Assembly (NCBI RefSeq): GCF_003024525.3
Contig: NZ_CP035934.2
Location: 1,240,001 to 1,304,000 of the forward strand
DNA length: 64,000 nt
Direction of reading: 5' to 3'
From: Acinetobacter cumulans
Lineage (GTDB): Bacteria; Pseudomonadota; Gammaproteobacteria; Pseudomonadales; Moraxellaceae
Part shown: positions 43,626 through 53,616 of the stretch, piece after piece
Layout: each line of letters opens with the position of its first letter
Numbering within the stretch: the stretch's first letter is position 1
Notes under the pieces: model-generated
Databases searched by the model: none
Told to the model about the DNA's origin: nothing
The model's input: the letters and a program-made list of their open reading frames with translations, nothing else
Position numbers and translations under genes: made by a program

Positions 43626-45350
43626 GTGTCTTTAACGATCTCAGAAAAAATTAAAAATAATAATCAAGATGTGTCTAATCAGCCACCTGTAAGTAAGCAA
43701 AGCTGTGAAGATATAGTAAATCTGTCGGTTTATTTTGATGGTACAGGTAATAATTTAAAAAATGATGAAACTGATAAAAAATGGGCAAATCCAGCTCGCT
43801 TGTGGCGTAACGCAGATACTTTTAGTCAGTCTGAAATAAAAATAAATAAACTTAGCAATGCTTTAAGTCATGCGATTTATATTTCAGGTGTTGGGACACC
43901 ATTTAATGGTGAAATGGATCATTTAGAAGCATCTGTATGCTGGATGCAAGACAATGACTTAACGGGAGGAAGTACCGGTATTGGTGGAAGTAAAAGGCTA
44001 CAGTATGGTAAAGATGAAGTAAATAAGCAGTTACAGAATATATTAGCTCAAAAAATTGAAAAGCTGGAAGCTGAACTGCAACAGGATGTGATGCAGCGAA
44101 AAAATGAAGTGAATACTAAAGTTATCAGCAATTTAAATCAGCATCGATTAATCAAAAAAATCAATCTTTCTGTATTTGGCTTTTCACGTGGCGCAGCTTT
44201 GGCGCGTGTATTTACCAATGAAATGATTTGGAAAGCTGAAGCAGAAAATTTAGAGCTGAAATATGAAATGGAAGGCTATGCCGAAAAAATACCGATGGAA
44301 GTCAAGTTTTTAGGCTTGTTTGATACGGTGGCTTCTTTTGGCCTGCCGGCAACAAATTTGCCGAATAAACTGACTTTCTCTGGGCGGGATATGGTGGTCG
44401 ATCCTCGCGTAAAAAATTGTCTGCATTTGATTGCGGGCAATGAGCAGCGCTTTGCCTTTCCGGTAGATCTGGTTCGAAAGGATGGGGTATTGGCTAACCC
44501 TAAAAACTGGAAAGAAGTGGTTTACCCCGGCATGCACTCCGATGTCGGCGGCGGTTACGAGACAAACTCTCAGCATGTAAGTAATAATTTTGCCCGTATT
44601 ACTTTAAGACATATGCTGGATACCGCTGAGCAAGCTGGTGTAAAGCTGTTTAATTATGAAAAAACAGCTGTGGAAGCAACAGAATTATTTAATCAGCAAT
44701 TTAAAATTGAAGCAGAGACGCAAGCCTGTTGGGATGCCTTGCAAAAGGAGGCTGGAGCAAGCACAGGTAAAGTTGAAGATGATATGAAGCGCTATATGCA
44801 GATTTACTATAGCGCATATGGAACATTGCATAGACAAAAACAGGCATTGCATGCTGCTGGCAATTCAGATGCGAATATAGCTCAATCCGTTGCGCAGAAA
44901 AATCGTGCTGAAAGCAGACGCTGGTGGGGTCCTACTGATATGGCGACTGAAGTTGAACGGGTGAAAAAAGCCAGAGGGTATACCAGTGCAGACAGTAATC
45001 AAGTGACTGGATATAAACAGTTATATCGAGTGTTTTACCCCTTGCAAAAATTTTACGAATTTTATATTGGTCTTGATGACTGGGAACTTGAAAGCTTTGA
45101 AAAAGAAGCAAAGGAAAACACGATTAAATTTTATTCAAACTATGTTCATGATTCAAAATATGGCTTTATTTATAATGCTGAACCATTCAGTTACTTTAGA
45201 CAGCGGACGGTGTATGAACCTAAGCGCAGCTGGAAAGGTAAGCGTGTAGATAAAAAATTAGGACCAGTTCATGAGCAAATTGCCCGTGAAAATGCGATGT
45301 CTGAAGCTGTGAATCAATCAGAAACTGTACCCGAGACAGCATTAAATTAA
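43626..45350 (+). CDS. T6SS phospholipase effector, DUF2235/Tle1-like
   Basis: 574 residues from a GTG start (GGGAG 7 bases upstream). The DUF2235 fold shows YFDGTGNN (37-44), the nucleophile elbow GFSRG (Ser187), FLGLFDTVASFG (Asp233) and GMHSDVGGGYE (His304), giving a Ser-Asp-His triad as in Tle1 phospholipases. There is no signal peptide, fitting T6SS delivery with the upstream VgrG and adaptor. It would hydrolyse membrane phospholipids in competitor cells, with the lipoproteins upstream giving self-protection. Confidence 0.9.
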   Translation: MSLTISEKIKNNNQDVSNQPPVSKQSCEDIVNLSVYFDGTGNNLKNDETDKKWANPARLWRNADTFSQSEIKINKLSNALSHAIYISGVGTPFNGEMDHLEASVCWMQDNDLTGGSTGIGGSKRLQYGKDEVNKQLQNILAQKIEKLEAELQQDVMQRKNEVNTKVISNLNQHRLIKKINLSVFGFSRGAALARVFTNEMIWKAEAENLELKYEMEGYAEKIPMEVKFLGLFDTVASFGLPATNLPNKLTFSGRDMVVDPRVKNCLHLIAGNEQRFAFPVDLVRKDGVLANPKNWKEVVYPGMHSDVGGGYETNSQHVSNNFARITLRHMLDTAEQAGVKLFNYEKTAVEATELFNQQFKIEAETQACWDALQKEAGASTGKVEDDMKRYMQIYYSAYGTLHRQKQALHAAGNSDANIAQSVAQKNRAESRRWWGPTDMATEVERVKKARGYTSADSNQVTGYKQLYRVFYPLQKFYEFYIGLDDWELESFEKEAKENTIKFYSNYVHDSKYGFIYNAEPFSYFRQRTVYEPKRSWKGKRVDKKLGPVHEQIARENAMSEAVNQSETVPETALN

Positions 45351-45526
45351 CTTGCTTTAGATGTATGCTAAGTTTTTTATCAGCGCATCACCCTATTTTT
45401 ATATGGAGATATTTCTTTTCTGTTTCCTGCAACGCTTAGTAGAAAGCGATATTTTAGATCGTATTATTTATTGAGTCATATCTTTCAGAAGGAATAGCCC
45501 TACTCATTTGCAGGTTTGGAGTACAA

Positions 45527-45554
45527 AAAAAGCGCATGATGACATGCGCTTTTT
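45527..45554. terminator. Bidirectional terminator between effector and fpr
   Basis: AAAAAGCGCATG-ATGA-CATGCGCTTTTT, a perfect 12-bp stem with A and T flanks between convergent genes. Confidence 0.92.
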
Positions 45555-45567
45555 AATTTACAGCTAA

Positions 45568-46347
45568 TTATTTTTCAACGAATGCACGTTCAATTACGTA
45601 GTCACCTAGAACGCCCATTTTTGGAGATTCTTTAAGGCCATGCTGGTCAAGAAGCGCAGCAACGTCGTCTAGGAATGCAGGTGAACCGCAAAGCATTGCA
45701 CGGTCAGATTCAGGGTTGAAACGTGGCAGACCGATTTTTTCGAATAGCTGACCAGATTCAATTGCAGTTGTTACACGGCCTTGAGTGTGGAATTCTTCAC
45801 GCGTTACTGTTGGGTAGTAAACCAATTTTTCTTTCGCGCCTAATTCACCAAAGAATTCGTGATTAGGAATTTCATTTTCAATTAAGTCTTGGTAAGCCAA
45901 TTCTGAAATGAAACGCGTACCATGCACAACGATGATTTTTTCAAAACGTTCGTAAGTTTCAGGGTCACGAATCACAGAAAGGAATGGTGCAAGACCTGTA
46001 CCTGAAGAAAGAAGGTATAAGTTTTTACCTGGGTTTAAGTCATCAAGTACTAAAGTACCTGTAGGCTTTTTAGAAACTAAAATTTCGTCGCCAACTTTAA
46101 CTTGTTGCAAAATAGATGTTAAAGGACCATCTGGCACTTTAATAGAGAAGAATTCAAGTTCTTCTTCATAGTTTGCACTAGCAATAGAATAAGCACGCAT
46201 TAAAGGCTTACCGTTTACTTCAAGGCCGATCATCACAAATTGACCGTTTTTAAAACGTAGTGCAGTGTCGCGAGTCGTTTTAAAAGAAAATAAAGTGTCA
46301 TTCCAGTGGTGAACGTGAGTAATCTTTTCGACGTTGAAAGCAGCCAT
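45568..46347 (-). CDS. fpr: Ferredoxin-NADP reductase
   Basis: 259 residues from ATG 46347 (a longer frame starting at 46371 is unlikely). The FAD motif is RAYSIASANYEEELEF, and the NADP motif is LLSSGTGLAPFLSVIRDPE. The C-terminus ends VIERAFVEK, with the near-terminal aromatic residue of the plant-type FNR family. It moves electrons between NADPH and ferredoxin or flavodoxin, and helps in oxidative stress and Fe-S assembly. Confidence 0.92.
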   Translation of the reverse strand: MAAFNVEKITHVHHWNDTLFSFKTTRDTALRFKNGQFVMIGLEVNGKPLMRAYSIASANYEEELEFFSIKVPDGPLTSILQQVKVGDEILVSKKPTGTLVLDDLNPGKNLYLLSSGTGLAPFLSVIRDPETYERFEKIIVVHGTRFISELAYQDLIENEIPNHEFFGELGAKEKLVYYPTVTREEFHTQGRVTTAIESGQLFEKIGLPRFNPESDRAMLCGSPAFLDDVAALLDQHGLKESPKMGVLGDYVIERAFVEK

Positions 46348-46453
46348 TAAAGGTCTCAATAAAATTATCAAATTAGAACAGCTTACTATTCTAATCTAAA
46401 ATCATTCTCGATAAACTGAATATATTTAATTGAGCTTATCAGAAAAAGTGATT

Positions 46454-47173
46454 ATGTCGGGTTTGATTTTGCCAATTATTGGTTATATGCGTTCTCCTTA
46501 CCAAGAAAAGTTCGGAATACCGCGTCAGCCGAATTTGGTGCAGGTTGAGTCATATATAGAAATGACAGGTGAATATAATACCTTGCTGGCATTTGAAGGA
46601 ATTGAAGCCTTTAGTCATTTATGGCTGATTTGGCAGTTTCATGACAATAAAAATCAGGATACTCAAAAGTTCCGTCCGCAAGTGCGTCCACCACGCCTAG
46701 GAGGCAACGAAAAAATAGGTGTCTTTGCTACGCGGAGTATGTATCGACCTGCGCCGATTGGTTTATCTGTAGTACAGCTAAAAAAAGTGGAAAAAGTTGG
46801 AAAATCTGTACGGGTTTATGTGCAGGGCAGTGATTTACTCAACGGCACACCCATTGTAGATATTAAACCTTATATACAGTATTCGGATGCAGTGGTCGAT
46901 GCACAAAGTGGTTATGCACAAGACGAGCCTAGGCGTAAAGTGGTGTTATGGCAGCAAGTCGCAGAGCAGCAAAAAATCCACTTATTGCAGACCCAAAAAA
47001 TTGATGTACGGCAATTGCAAGAACTTGAACAAGTATTGGCGCTTGATCCGAGGCCTGCCTATCAGGAAGATGCAATGCGTGTTTATAAAATGCGCTTTGC
47101 TGATGTTGATGTTGCATTTACCGTAAGCGTTGAAGCAGTACATATTTGTGAGCTTAATACAGTAACTGAATAG
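46454..47173 (+). CDS. trmO: tRNA (adenine-N6)-methyltransferase TrmO (TsaA family)
   Basis: 239 residues from ATG 46454; a TTG at 46430 would extend it by eight. TsaA/TrmO hallmarks are IGYMRSPYQEKFGIPRQPNLV, FSHLWLIWQFH and the RPPRLGGNEKIGVFATRSMYRPAPIGLS block. TrmO methylates N6 of t6A37 in tRNA-Thr. Gap to fpr is divergent with about 106 bases. Confidence 0.9.
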   Translation: MSGLILPIIGYMRSPYQEKFGIPRQPNLVQVESYIEMTGEYNTLLAFEGIEAFSHLWLIWQFHDNKNQDTQKFRPQVRPPRLGGNEKIGVFATRSMYRPAPIGLSVVQLKKVEKVGKSVRVYVQGSDLLNGTPIVDIKPYIQYSDAVVDAQSGYAQDEPRRKVVLWQQVAEQQKIHLLQTQKIDVRQLQELEQVLALDPRPAYQEDAMRVYKMRFADVDVAFTVSVEAVHICELNTVTE

Positions 47174-47182
47174 CGTGATTCC

Positions 47183-48430
47183 TTATAGGCAATACAGTAG
47201 CGTGATGAGCACAGCAATATGCAAAATTTGAATTGGTGCAAAGTAGGCAAAATAGCGATAACCGCCAGTGATAAATGCATTGATCGATTTAGCAATTGCA
47301 TGTGCAATCATCCCAAGAACAAATGCATAAAATACGGTGCTATTGTCGGGCGTACCTTGTATTACAACAGTTGCCATCGCGGCATGAATTTCAAATAAAG
47401 ATGCTAGTAAGGTTCCAAGAATTAAACCTGCATAGCCCAAACTCAAATTAAGCGCGTAAACACCTGCCTGAATCACCGTTAAGGTTAAGGCGATAATTGC
47501 AGCCTCTTTTAAGCTAAACATACGGCTATCTAAATCTTGATTGGGTGTTGTAAGAGGAGCATCTCTTAATAAGAGCCATGCACAGGATGCCAAAACAACT
47601 GTGGCGATGAGAGTAGCAATGACAATGCTTTTTAGCCACAGCATGCTCAGACCAGCCACAATAATCAGTAATTGCAATAGTGTAGCGACACAAGACATGA
47701 GTGCAGCACCTGCATTGTGTTTTGCATTGGCACGTCCAGCGCGAACTTCCATGCCTAAGCTTGCAACCGTGGCAGTGCTGGACACAAAACCCGAGGCAAT
47801 AGCAGATAGCATCATGGCATTTTTAGAAGACAATAAACGTTTTGCAATATGTGCTAAGGATTGCACGACCAAGATCAGTGTAAGAAGTTTTAAAATAATA
47901 TAAGGATTAAGTACGTCGCCCCAAAGTGGGGTATTGGGAGTAAGTGGAAGTGCGATTAGGATTAATGCCAATAAACACAGACCATCTCTAAATTCGGCTT
48001 CAGTAATCCATTTTCCTGCAAAGCTGTGCATGGAGTGTTTGGCTCTTAAAATGATGGTTAACCCCACTGACAAACCTGCAGCCAAAGGCATATTCCATAA
48101 ACATAGTGCCCCAATAAAATAGGTCATCATAAAAGCCAGTTCTGTGGTAATGCCTGGGTCATCCGTTTGGTTTTTAATTGAAAATACTACCATTGCGCCC
48201 ACAATGGCCGCGCCCATTAATCCAATATACTGACCAAATAAAAAACAGAGTGCGCCAAGTAAGGCACAAATGGCAAAGGAGCGAAGTCCTGCAAAGCTGT
48301 GCTGATTTTCACGTTGTTTACTACGTTCACGTTCTAAGCCAATGAGTAAGCCACAACCTAGTGCAGATGCAAATATAGAAAGCAATGTAGCAAATGAGCC
48401 TGGAAATTGTGTGGCAAATGAATAATCCAA
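47183..48430 (-). CDS. MgtC/SapB-DUF4010 membrane protein
   Basis: 415 residues, about eleven or twelve membrane helices. The N-terminal part is MgtC-like (LGCGLLIGLERERSKQ, GLRSFAICALLGAL). The rest is the DUF4010 domain (LSAIASGFVSSTATVASLGMEVRAG). Function is unknown; relatives have been linked to ion homeostasis. The region before its start (48431-48670) is divergent from the GspE-type gene. Confidence 0.87.
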   Translation of the reverse strand: MDYSFATQFPGSFATLLSIFASALGCGLLIGLERERSKQRENQHSFAGLRSFAICALLGALCFLFGQYIGLMGAAIVGAMVVFSIKNQTDDPGITTELAFMMTYFIGALCLWNMPLAAGLSVGLTIILRAKHSMHSFAGKWITEAEFRDGLCLLALILIALPLTPNTPLWGDVLNPYIILKLLTLILVVQSLAHIAKRLLSSKNAMMLSAIASGFVSSTATVASLGMEVRAGRANAKHNAGAALMSCVATLLQLLIIVAGLSMLWLKSIVIATLIATVVLASCAWLLLRDAPLTTPNQDLDSRMFSLKEAAIIALTLTVIQAGVYALNLSLGYAGLILGTLLASLFEIHAAMATVVIQGTPDNSTVFYAFVLGMIAHAIAKSINAFITGGYRYFAYFAPIQILHIAVLITLLYCL

Positions 48431-48670
48431 AAGGTCACCAATACTGTCGTTATTATCTAGATGTGCTTGAAATATAGGCGAAGTTTTGAATGTCTTTCAA
48501 GCGTTGTATTGCTCAAAATAAGAAATATCCTTATTTATTTTAAGATTTTGCTTTAGGCAGATTAATAAGGCAGGACCATTAAATACTTTTAGGTGTTAAT
48601 TGATGGTTTATTGATATAAAAAGCAAGGTGAAACTTGTTATAGTAAAAGTCTGTTTGGGGACTGAAAATA

Positions 48671-50428
48671 ATGATACATAATTTTGAAATTGACACGGTT
48701 TGGTGTTTAGAGCAATTAGAAAAAGATGGCCGAATTACCGAGCGAGATCGATTATTAATTCAAACGACACATCGTCAACGTGAACAACTGAAATGGCATC
48801 CATTACAGTGGATTTCAAATTTTAATTTGCCTGATCAAAGTCACCCGCAGTCAGTTTTAACGCTGAATCGCTTATGTCAGTGGTTGGCAGAAAAAAGCCA
48901 GTTACCTTTTTATATTATTGATCCATTAAAAGCGGATGTGGCGGCATTAACCAGTGTGATGTCACAAGAATTTGCATTTCGAAATCGTATTTTGGCTGTT
49001 GAGTTACAAAATGATGTGGTGCTGATTGCTACAGATCAACCGTATAAAATGGAGTGGATGGCCAATTTAGAACGTACGGTACTACCGCGTAAAATTCAGC
49101 GCGTATTGTTAAATCCTGAGCAATTACAGCGTTATTTGGTCGAATATTATCAGGTCAGCCGTGCGGTGAATAATTCGCAAAAAACCTCGGCTTATGATCG
49201 TGATAATAAAGGCGTGGAAGCTTTACTCCAGCTAGGGGATACGCAAAACCCAGATGCCAATGATCAGCACATTGTGAAGTTAGTTGATTGGGTACTGCAA
49301 TTTGCCTTTGAGCAAGGAGCAAGTGATATACATCTTGAGCCGCGCAAAGAAGCAGGTAAGGTGCGTTTTCGTATCGATGGAGTATTACACACCATTTATA
49401 ATATGCCAGCCAATACACTGACCGCAGTCATTTCACGTATTAAAATTTTAGGTCGAATGAATGTGGCCGAGAAGCGTAAACCGCAAGATGGCCGTTTAAA
49501 AACCCGTACACCAAAAGGCCAAGAAACGGAATTACGTTTATCAACCTTGCCAACTGCATTTGGTGAAAAACTAGTGATGCGTATTTTTGACCCTGAAGTG
49601 TTGGTACGAAGTTTTCAGCAGTTGGGTTTTGAAGGGCGTTTACAAAATGCGTGGAATGAACTGACCAGCCATAGTCATGGCATTATCTTGGTGACTGGTC
49701 CAACAGGTTCGGGTAAAACTACTACGCTGTATTCATCTCTTAAACAATTGGCTACAGATGAAGTGAACGTTTGTACTATTGAAGACCCGATTGAAATGTT
49801 AGAGCCTAGCTTTAACCAAATGCAGGTCAATACAGGCATTGATTTGGGTTTTGCTGATGGTATACGAGCTTTAATGCGTCAAGACCCTGACATTATTATG
49901 GTGGGGGAGATTCGTGATCACGACACAGCCAACATGGCCATCCAAGCGGCATTAACAGGTCATTTGGTATTGTCTACGCTACATACCAATGATGCGCCGT
50001 CGAGTTTAACCCGTTTACATGATTTAGGTGTGCAACCCTTTTTGACGGCAGCAACCATATTGGGTGTTTTGGCACAGCGCTTAGTGCGGAAACTATGCCC
50101 GCATTGTAAGCAAGAAACTTTTATTGATCATCAAGAGTGGAAGCATCTTACATTCGATTACAACATTGATATGCCAGATTTTGTGTGTAAGGCTGTTGGG
50201 TGTGATGAATGTCGCAATACAGGCTATAAGGGGCGAGTAGGTATTTATGAGTTTATGCCACTGAGTTTGGAAACCAAGCAACTGATTGGCGCCAATGCAG
50301 ATTTAACCAAACTTCGTTATCAAGCTCGTAAAGAAGGCATTGAACCGTTAAGAATTGCAGGTGCGCGTAAAGTAATGGCTGGTGTAACCACCTTAGAGGA
50401 AGTGCTACGTGTTGTGCCTTTAAACTGA
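48671..50428 (+). CDS. GspE/PulE/PilB-family secretion ATPase
   Basis: 585 residues. The N-terminal half is the T2SSE N-domain style. The ATPase has Walker A GPTGSGKTTTLYS, the Asp box TIEDPIEM, Walker B IIMVGEIRDHDTANMAIQAALTGH and the zinc tetracysteine (LCPHCKQ ... CDECRNTGYKGRVGIYE). It powers type II secretion or a type IV pilus-like machine; no other secretion genes are adjacent, so it is an isolated gspE/pilB homologue. Confidence 0.9.
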   Translation: MIHNFEIDTVWCLEQLEKDGRITERDRLLIQTTHRQREQLKWHPLQWISNFNLPDQSHPQSVLTLNRLCQWLAEKSQLPFYIIDPLKADVAALTSVMSQEFAFRNRILAVELQNDVVLIATDQPYKMEWMANLERTVLPRKIQRVLLNPEQLQRYLVEYYQVSRAVNNSQKTSAYDRDNKGVEALLQLGDTQNPDANDQHIVKLVDWVLQFAFEQGASDIHLEPRKEAGKVRFRIDGVLHTIYNMPANTLTAVISRIKILGRMNVAEKRKPQDGRLKTRTPKGQETELRLSTLPTAFGEKLVMRIFDPEVLVRSFQQLGFEGRLQNAWNELTSHSHGIILVTGPTGSGKTTTLYSSLKQLATDEVNVCTIEDPIEMLEPSFNQMQVNTGIDLGFADGIRALMRQDPDIIMVGEIRDHDTANMAIQAALTGHLVLSTLHTNDAPSSLTRLHDLGVQPFLTAATILGVLAQRLVRKLCPHCKQETFIDHQEWKHLTFDYNIDMPDFVCKAVGCDECRNTGYKGRVGIYEFMPLSLETKQLIGANADLTKLRYQARKEGIEPLRIAGARKVMAGVTTLEEVLRVVPLN

Positions 50429-50610
50429 GCACTAGGCATTTGCATATATGTCTGATGGTCTAAAATGTTTCTTGTTTTAATGGGGTGTGATTTATTTAGT
50501 GTGTCCAATTTCATACGCAAGATGTTTTGATCCTAAGATTCACCTCATCTTACTTTGTTTAAATGCAGTTATCGAATCAAGCATTGAATATTTAAACAGA
50601 GGAAATGAGC

Positions 50611-51003
50611 ATGAACACATTAACTAAATCATTGATTGCAACCGTTTTTGCAGGTGTAGCTGTGTATGCAGTTGCAAACCCAACAGCACCACAAGCTAAG
50701 GTAAATGCGCCAGCCATCAATCAACAAGCTATTGCTACACCAGCATTGGTGACTGTAAAGCAAGCTTTGACTTTAAAAGATGATACTGATGTTCAGTTAA
50801 AAGGCTATGTTGTGAAAGCCTTAGGTGATGAAAAATATCAATTCCGTGATAGCACTGGCAGTATTACTGTCGATATCGATGATAAGTTGTGGCAAGGCAA
50901 AGCGATTTCTGCCAAAACACCTGTTGTGATTATGGGTGAAGTGGATGTTGATTTACTACCGACCAAGCATGTAGAAATTGATGTTGATCACATCAAATTT
51001 TAA
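50611..51003 (+). CDS. ygiW: YgiW/YdeI-family periplasmic OB-fold stress protein (BOF)
   Basis: 130 residues from ATG 50611, because GAGG lies 9 bases upstream; an ATG at 50605 is too close. The signal peptide is about residues 1-24 (SLIATVFAGVAVYAVANPTA). The OB fold is ALTLKDDTDVQLKGYVVK, QFRDSTGSITVDIDDKLWQG and VVIMGEVDVDLLPTKHVEIDVDHIKF. YgiW is encoded next to qseBC in E. coli, and the same order is found here. Confidence 0.87.
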   Translation: MNTLTKSLIATVFAGVAVYAVANPTAPQAKVNAPAINQQAIATPALVTVKQALTLKDDTDVQLKGYVVKALGDEKYQFRDSTGSITVDIDDKLWQGKAISAKTPVVIMGEVDVDLLPTKHVEIDVDHIKF

Positions 51004-51026
51004 CAGCAAGTAAATTACCCAACAGA

Positions 51027-51056
51027 AAACCGTATGCGTGCATACGGTTTTTTTAT
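51027..51056 (+). terminator. Terminator after the ygiW-like gene
   Basis: AAACCGTATGC-GT-GCATACGGTTT stem followed by TTTT. It separates the BOF gene from the two-component genes or limits read-through into them. Confidence 0.88.
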
Positions 51057-51120
51057 TATGCTGACAGAATAAAAAACAGATAGATTTTGATTGCCCACCA
51101 CCAATGTAAGGAATATCAAC

Positions 51121-51792
51121 ATGCGTATATTACTGGCTGAAGATGACGCTTCCCAAGCACAGAGCATTAAAGCATGGTTAGAAATGGATGGTTATAGCTT
51201 AGATTGGGTGGCACGTGGGGATCATGCAATTTTGGCTTTACAACAACATCAATATGATTGTGTGTTGTTAGATCGAGGCTTGCCTCAAGCAACAGGCGAT
51301 GAAGTTATTGTGGCATTACGTAAAACGCAGCCGCAAACGCCAGTCATCTTTATTACAGCCAAAGACAGCATACAAGACCGTGTCATTGGATTAGATTTAG
51401 GTGCAAATGACTATTTGATTAAGCCTTTTAGTTTGGATGAACTTTCTGCACGCATACGTGCACAACTTCGTTTAAAGCAAGCCGAACAGACTCAAGCCAA
51501 TATCATCAGCTTTGACAGCCTAAAGTTGGATGTGCAGGCGAAAACTTTATATAGGGCTGCAGAACGCATAGATTTAACCGCCAAAGAGTTTCAGATTTTA
51601 TATAAATTGATGCAACGACCTGAGCATACCGTGAGCCGAGATAGGCTTGAGGAGTCCTTATATGCATGGGGCGATGAAGTCGAAAGTAATGCAATTGAAG
51701 TGTATATCTACCAATTAAGAAAAAAAATTGGCAGTGAATATATCAAGACGATCCGTGGTTTAGGTTATCGCATGAATAGGGCTACATCATGA
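51121..51792 (+). CDS. qseB: OmpR-family response regulator, QseB-like
   Basis: 223 residues from ATG 51121 (AAGGAA about 7 bases upstream). The receiver domain carries the acidic pair ED (7-8), phospho-acceptor Asp51 (VLLDRGLP) and Lys in LIKPFSLDEL. The C-terminal winged helix is typical (LTAKEFQILYKLMQRPEHTVSRDRLEESLYAWGDE). The sensor gene overlaps it by four bases. QseB is preferred over PmrA because of the YgiW-like gene just upstream. Confidence 0.85.
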   Translation: MRILLAEDDASQAQSIKAWLEMDGYSLDWVARGDHAILALQQHQYDCVLLDRGLPQATGDEVIVALRKTQPQTPVIFITAKDSIQDRVIGLDLGANDYLIKPFSLDELSARIRAQLRLKQAEQTQANIISFDSLKLDVQAKTLYRAAERIDLTAKEFQILYKLMQRPEHTVSRDRLEESLYAWGDEVESNAIEVYIYQLRKKIGSEYIKTIRGLGYRMNRATS

Positions 51793-53123
51793 GTCAAGCT
51801 AAGATTTCACTCCAGCAAAAGCTGATTAAGACCTCCTTATGGAGTTCGATTTTGGCAGGTGCAATTGCACTGTGTTTGCTATTTGCATTGTCGGCCTATC
51901 AGACGATGGATACGCAAGATGCCATTATGGATGAAATAGCCGATTTTCTGGTCGCTCAGACGCAACCCACACAGTCGAGCCAAACTATAGGTGAACTCAG
52001 TAAGGAATTTGATATTTCCTATGTGGTTCAACATCAGCAACGGATATTGGCACAATCTAAACTTGAAGATCAGCATGATGTGAGCGCTTTTGTATCGGAA
52101 CGTATAGCTGATGATTACGGCTTTTATTGGCAAGACAGGCAACTGTGGCGTAGTTATAAGCGAATAGACTCAGAATCAAAGCGTGAAGTACTCATGCTTC
52201 AACCGATGCAAGAACGGGTTGAACTGTTGTTACAGAGTGTGTTGGGCTATGCTGCGGTTCTACTTTTGTTGTGGGGGCTACAGTGGGTGCTGTTAAAAGT
52301 ATTAATGAAGCGGGATTTTGCAGTTATTCGGCAGTTTTCAGAACAAATCTCCTTAAAAAATCCGAAAGAATTGAGTCCGATTGATGCCAGTCAGCCTGCA
52401 ATCATCGAGCTAGAGCCCATACGCTTGCAATTAAATTCCTTAATGCAAAGATTAGGGCGTGCCTTAGAAGCAGAACATCGTTTTACTGCAGATGCCTCGC
52501 ATGAGTTACGCTCACCATTGTCTGCTATTCAAATGCGTTTGCAAGTACTACGCCGTAAATATCAAGATCATCCACAATTGGCAACAGAAATGCTGGCCAT
52601 ACAGCAAGATGTCAGCCGTGGAACTCAGGTCTTAGAAAATTTACTCTTATTGGCACGTTTAGATCCGTCAAAGGAGGAAGATCTTCCCAAAACTCAGGTT
52701 GATGTACAAGCAATCACAGAACGTTTATTGAGTGACTACCAAGAGTCTTTGCAACAGCACCATTTGATTCTTCATAGTAATTTAGAGCCTGTGACCATTG
52801 AAGCGAACGCAGAGTTATTGCAAATATGTTTGCGTAACTTAATCGACAATGCGGTGAATTACACTCCAGATCAAGGCACCATACAGATTCGCTTGCAACA
52901 ACAAGGTCGTCAGCTTTATTGGCAAATTGATAACTCAGGTGAAGGCTTAGACGAAACCGTGATACAGCACTTTGGAGAACGCTTTTATCGCGTATTGGGA
53001 AGCCAAGTACAAGGCAGTGGTTTAGGGCTTTCGATATGTAAAAAAATTGTTGAATTACATCAAGGCCAAATAAAATTTTCAGCTTCTGAATTGGGTGGGC
53101 TCAAAGTTCTCTTATCTATATAA
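51789..53123 (+). CDS. qseC: Sensor histidine kinase, QseC-like
   Basis: 444 residues. Two membrane helices (about 17-38 and 148-175) flank a periplasmic sensor region of about 110 residues. The H-box is ADASHELRSPLSAIQMRL, the N-box NLIDNAVNYTPDQG, and the G-box GSGLGLSICKKIVELHQG. It overlaps the response regulator gene by four bases. It would phosphorylate the QseB-like protein; the signal is unknown. Confidence 0.85.
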   Translation: MSQAKISLQQKLIKTSLWSSILAGAIALCLLFALSAYQTMDTQDAIMDEIADFLVAQTQPTQSSQTIGELSKEFDISYVVQHQQRILAQSKLEDQHDVSAFVSERIADDYGFYWQDRQLWRSYKRIDSESKREVLMLQPMQERVELLLQSVLGYAAVLLLLWGLQWVLLKVLMKRDFAVIRQFSEQISLKNPKELSPIDASQPAIIELEPIRLQLNSLMQRLGRALEAEHRFTADASHELRSPLSAIQMRLQVLRRKYQDHPQLATEMLAIQQDVSRGTQVLENLLLLARLDPSKEEDLPKTQVDVQAITERLLSDYQESLQQHHLILHSNLEPVTIEANAELLQICLRNLIDNAVNYTPDQGTIQIRLQQQGRQLYWQIDNSGEGLDETVIQHFGERFYRVLGSQVQGSGLGLSICKKIVELHQGQIKFSASELGGLKVLLSI

Positions 53124-53299
53124 AGCGGGTTGAGTGAGTAGACTGATGCAGACTGTGGGGACTAAATAACTTCATTGTCGGTGTGATCAATAGATACATT
53201 ACGTTCGTGTGGAAAATTGTTTTAATCTGGATGTAAAAAAGCAGTATGCGCTGACTCATACTGCTTGTTCCCACGTTTATTATTATTAGAAATTGAAAA

Positions 53300-53470
53300 T
53301 TATTTAGTTAAAATAAGACGGTTATTGCGTGTTAAACGTAAACGGTATTCTTCGCCTGCATGCATAATGCGAATTTCACGGCCCAATGCAAATAAGTTAT
53401 TAGAATGTAGCATTGGTAGTGCATGATGAGTTTCGTTAGAATGAGTAAATAAGCTAAAAGGTGCGTTCAT
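53300..53470 (-). CDS. hemP: Hemin uptake protein HemP
   Basis: 56 residues from ATG 53470. The HemP pattern is FALGREIRIMHAGEEYRLRLTRNNRLILTK near the C-terminus. A Fur box lies 36 bases upstream, so it should be derepressed in iron starvation. HemP-family proteins regulate or assist haem uptake; the haem transport genes are not in this window. Confidence 0.85.
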   Translation of the reverse strand: MNAPFSLFTHSNETHHALPMLHSNNLFALGREIRIMHAGEEYRLRLTRNNRLILTK

Positions 53471-53505
53471 TATTATGTGCTCCGTGGTGGGTAGTGAACG
53501 AATTA

Positions 53506-53521
53506 AATGATAATCATTATC
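53506..53521. promoter_or_regulatory. Fur box upstream of hemP
   Basis: AATGATAATCATTATC matches 16 bases of the 19-base Fur consensus GATAATGATAATCATTATC, and a partial second box (AAATGATAATAATTT) lies at 53541-53555. The box lies upstream of leftward hemP and may also affect rightward transcription. Confidence 0.85.
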
Positions 53522-53616
53522 GAATAGACCTGTCAACGGTAAATGATAATAATTTAAAAAAATTATAAAGCTGTTTACACTTAAACATATTTCGTCAGAT
53601 TTTGAGATGTTGCTTT

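Noticed and set aside
50605..50610. ATG at 50605 as the start of the ygiW-like gene
   Set aside because: It is only about three bases after the GAGG ribosome-binding site, whereas 50611 has normal spacing.
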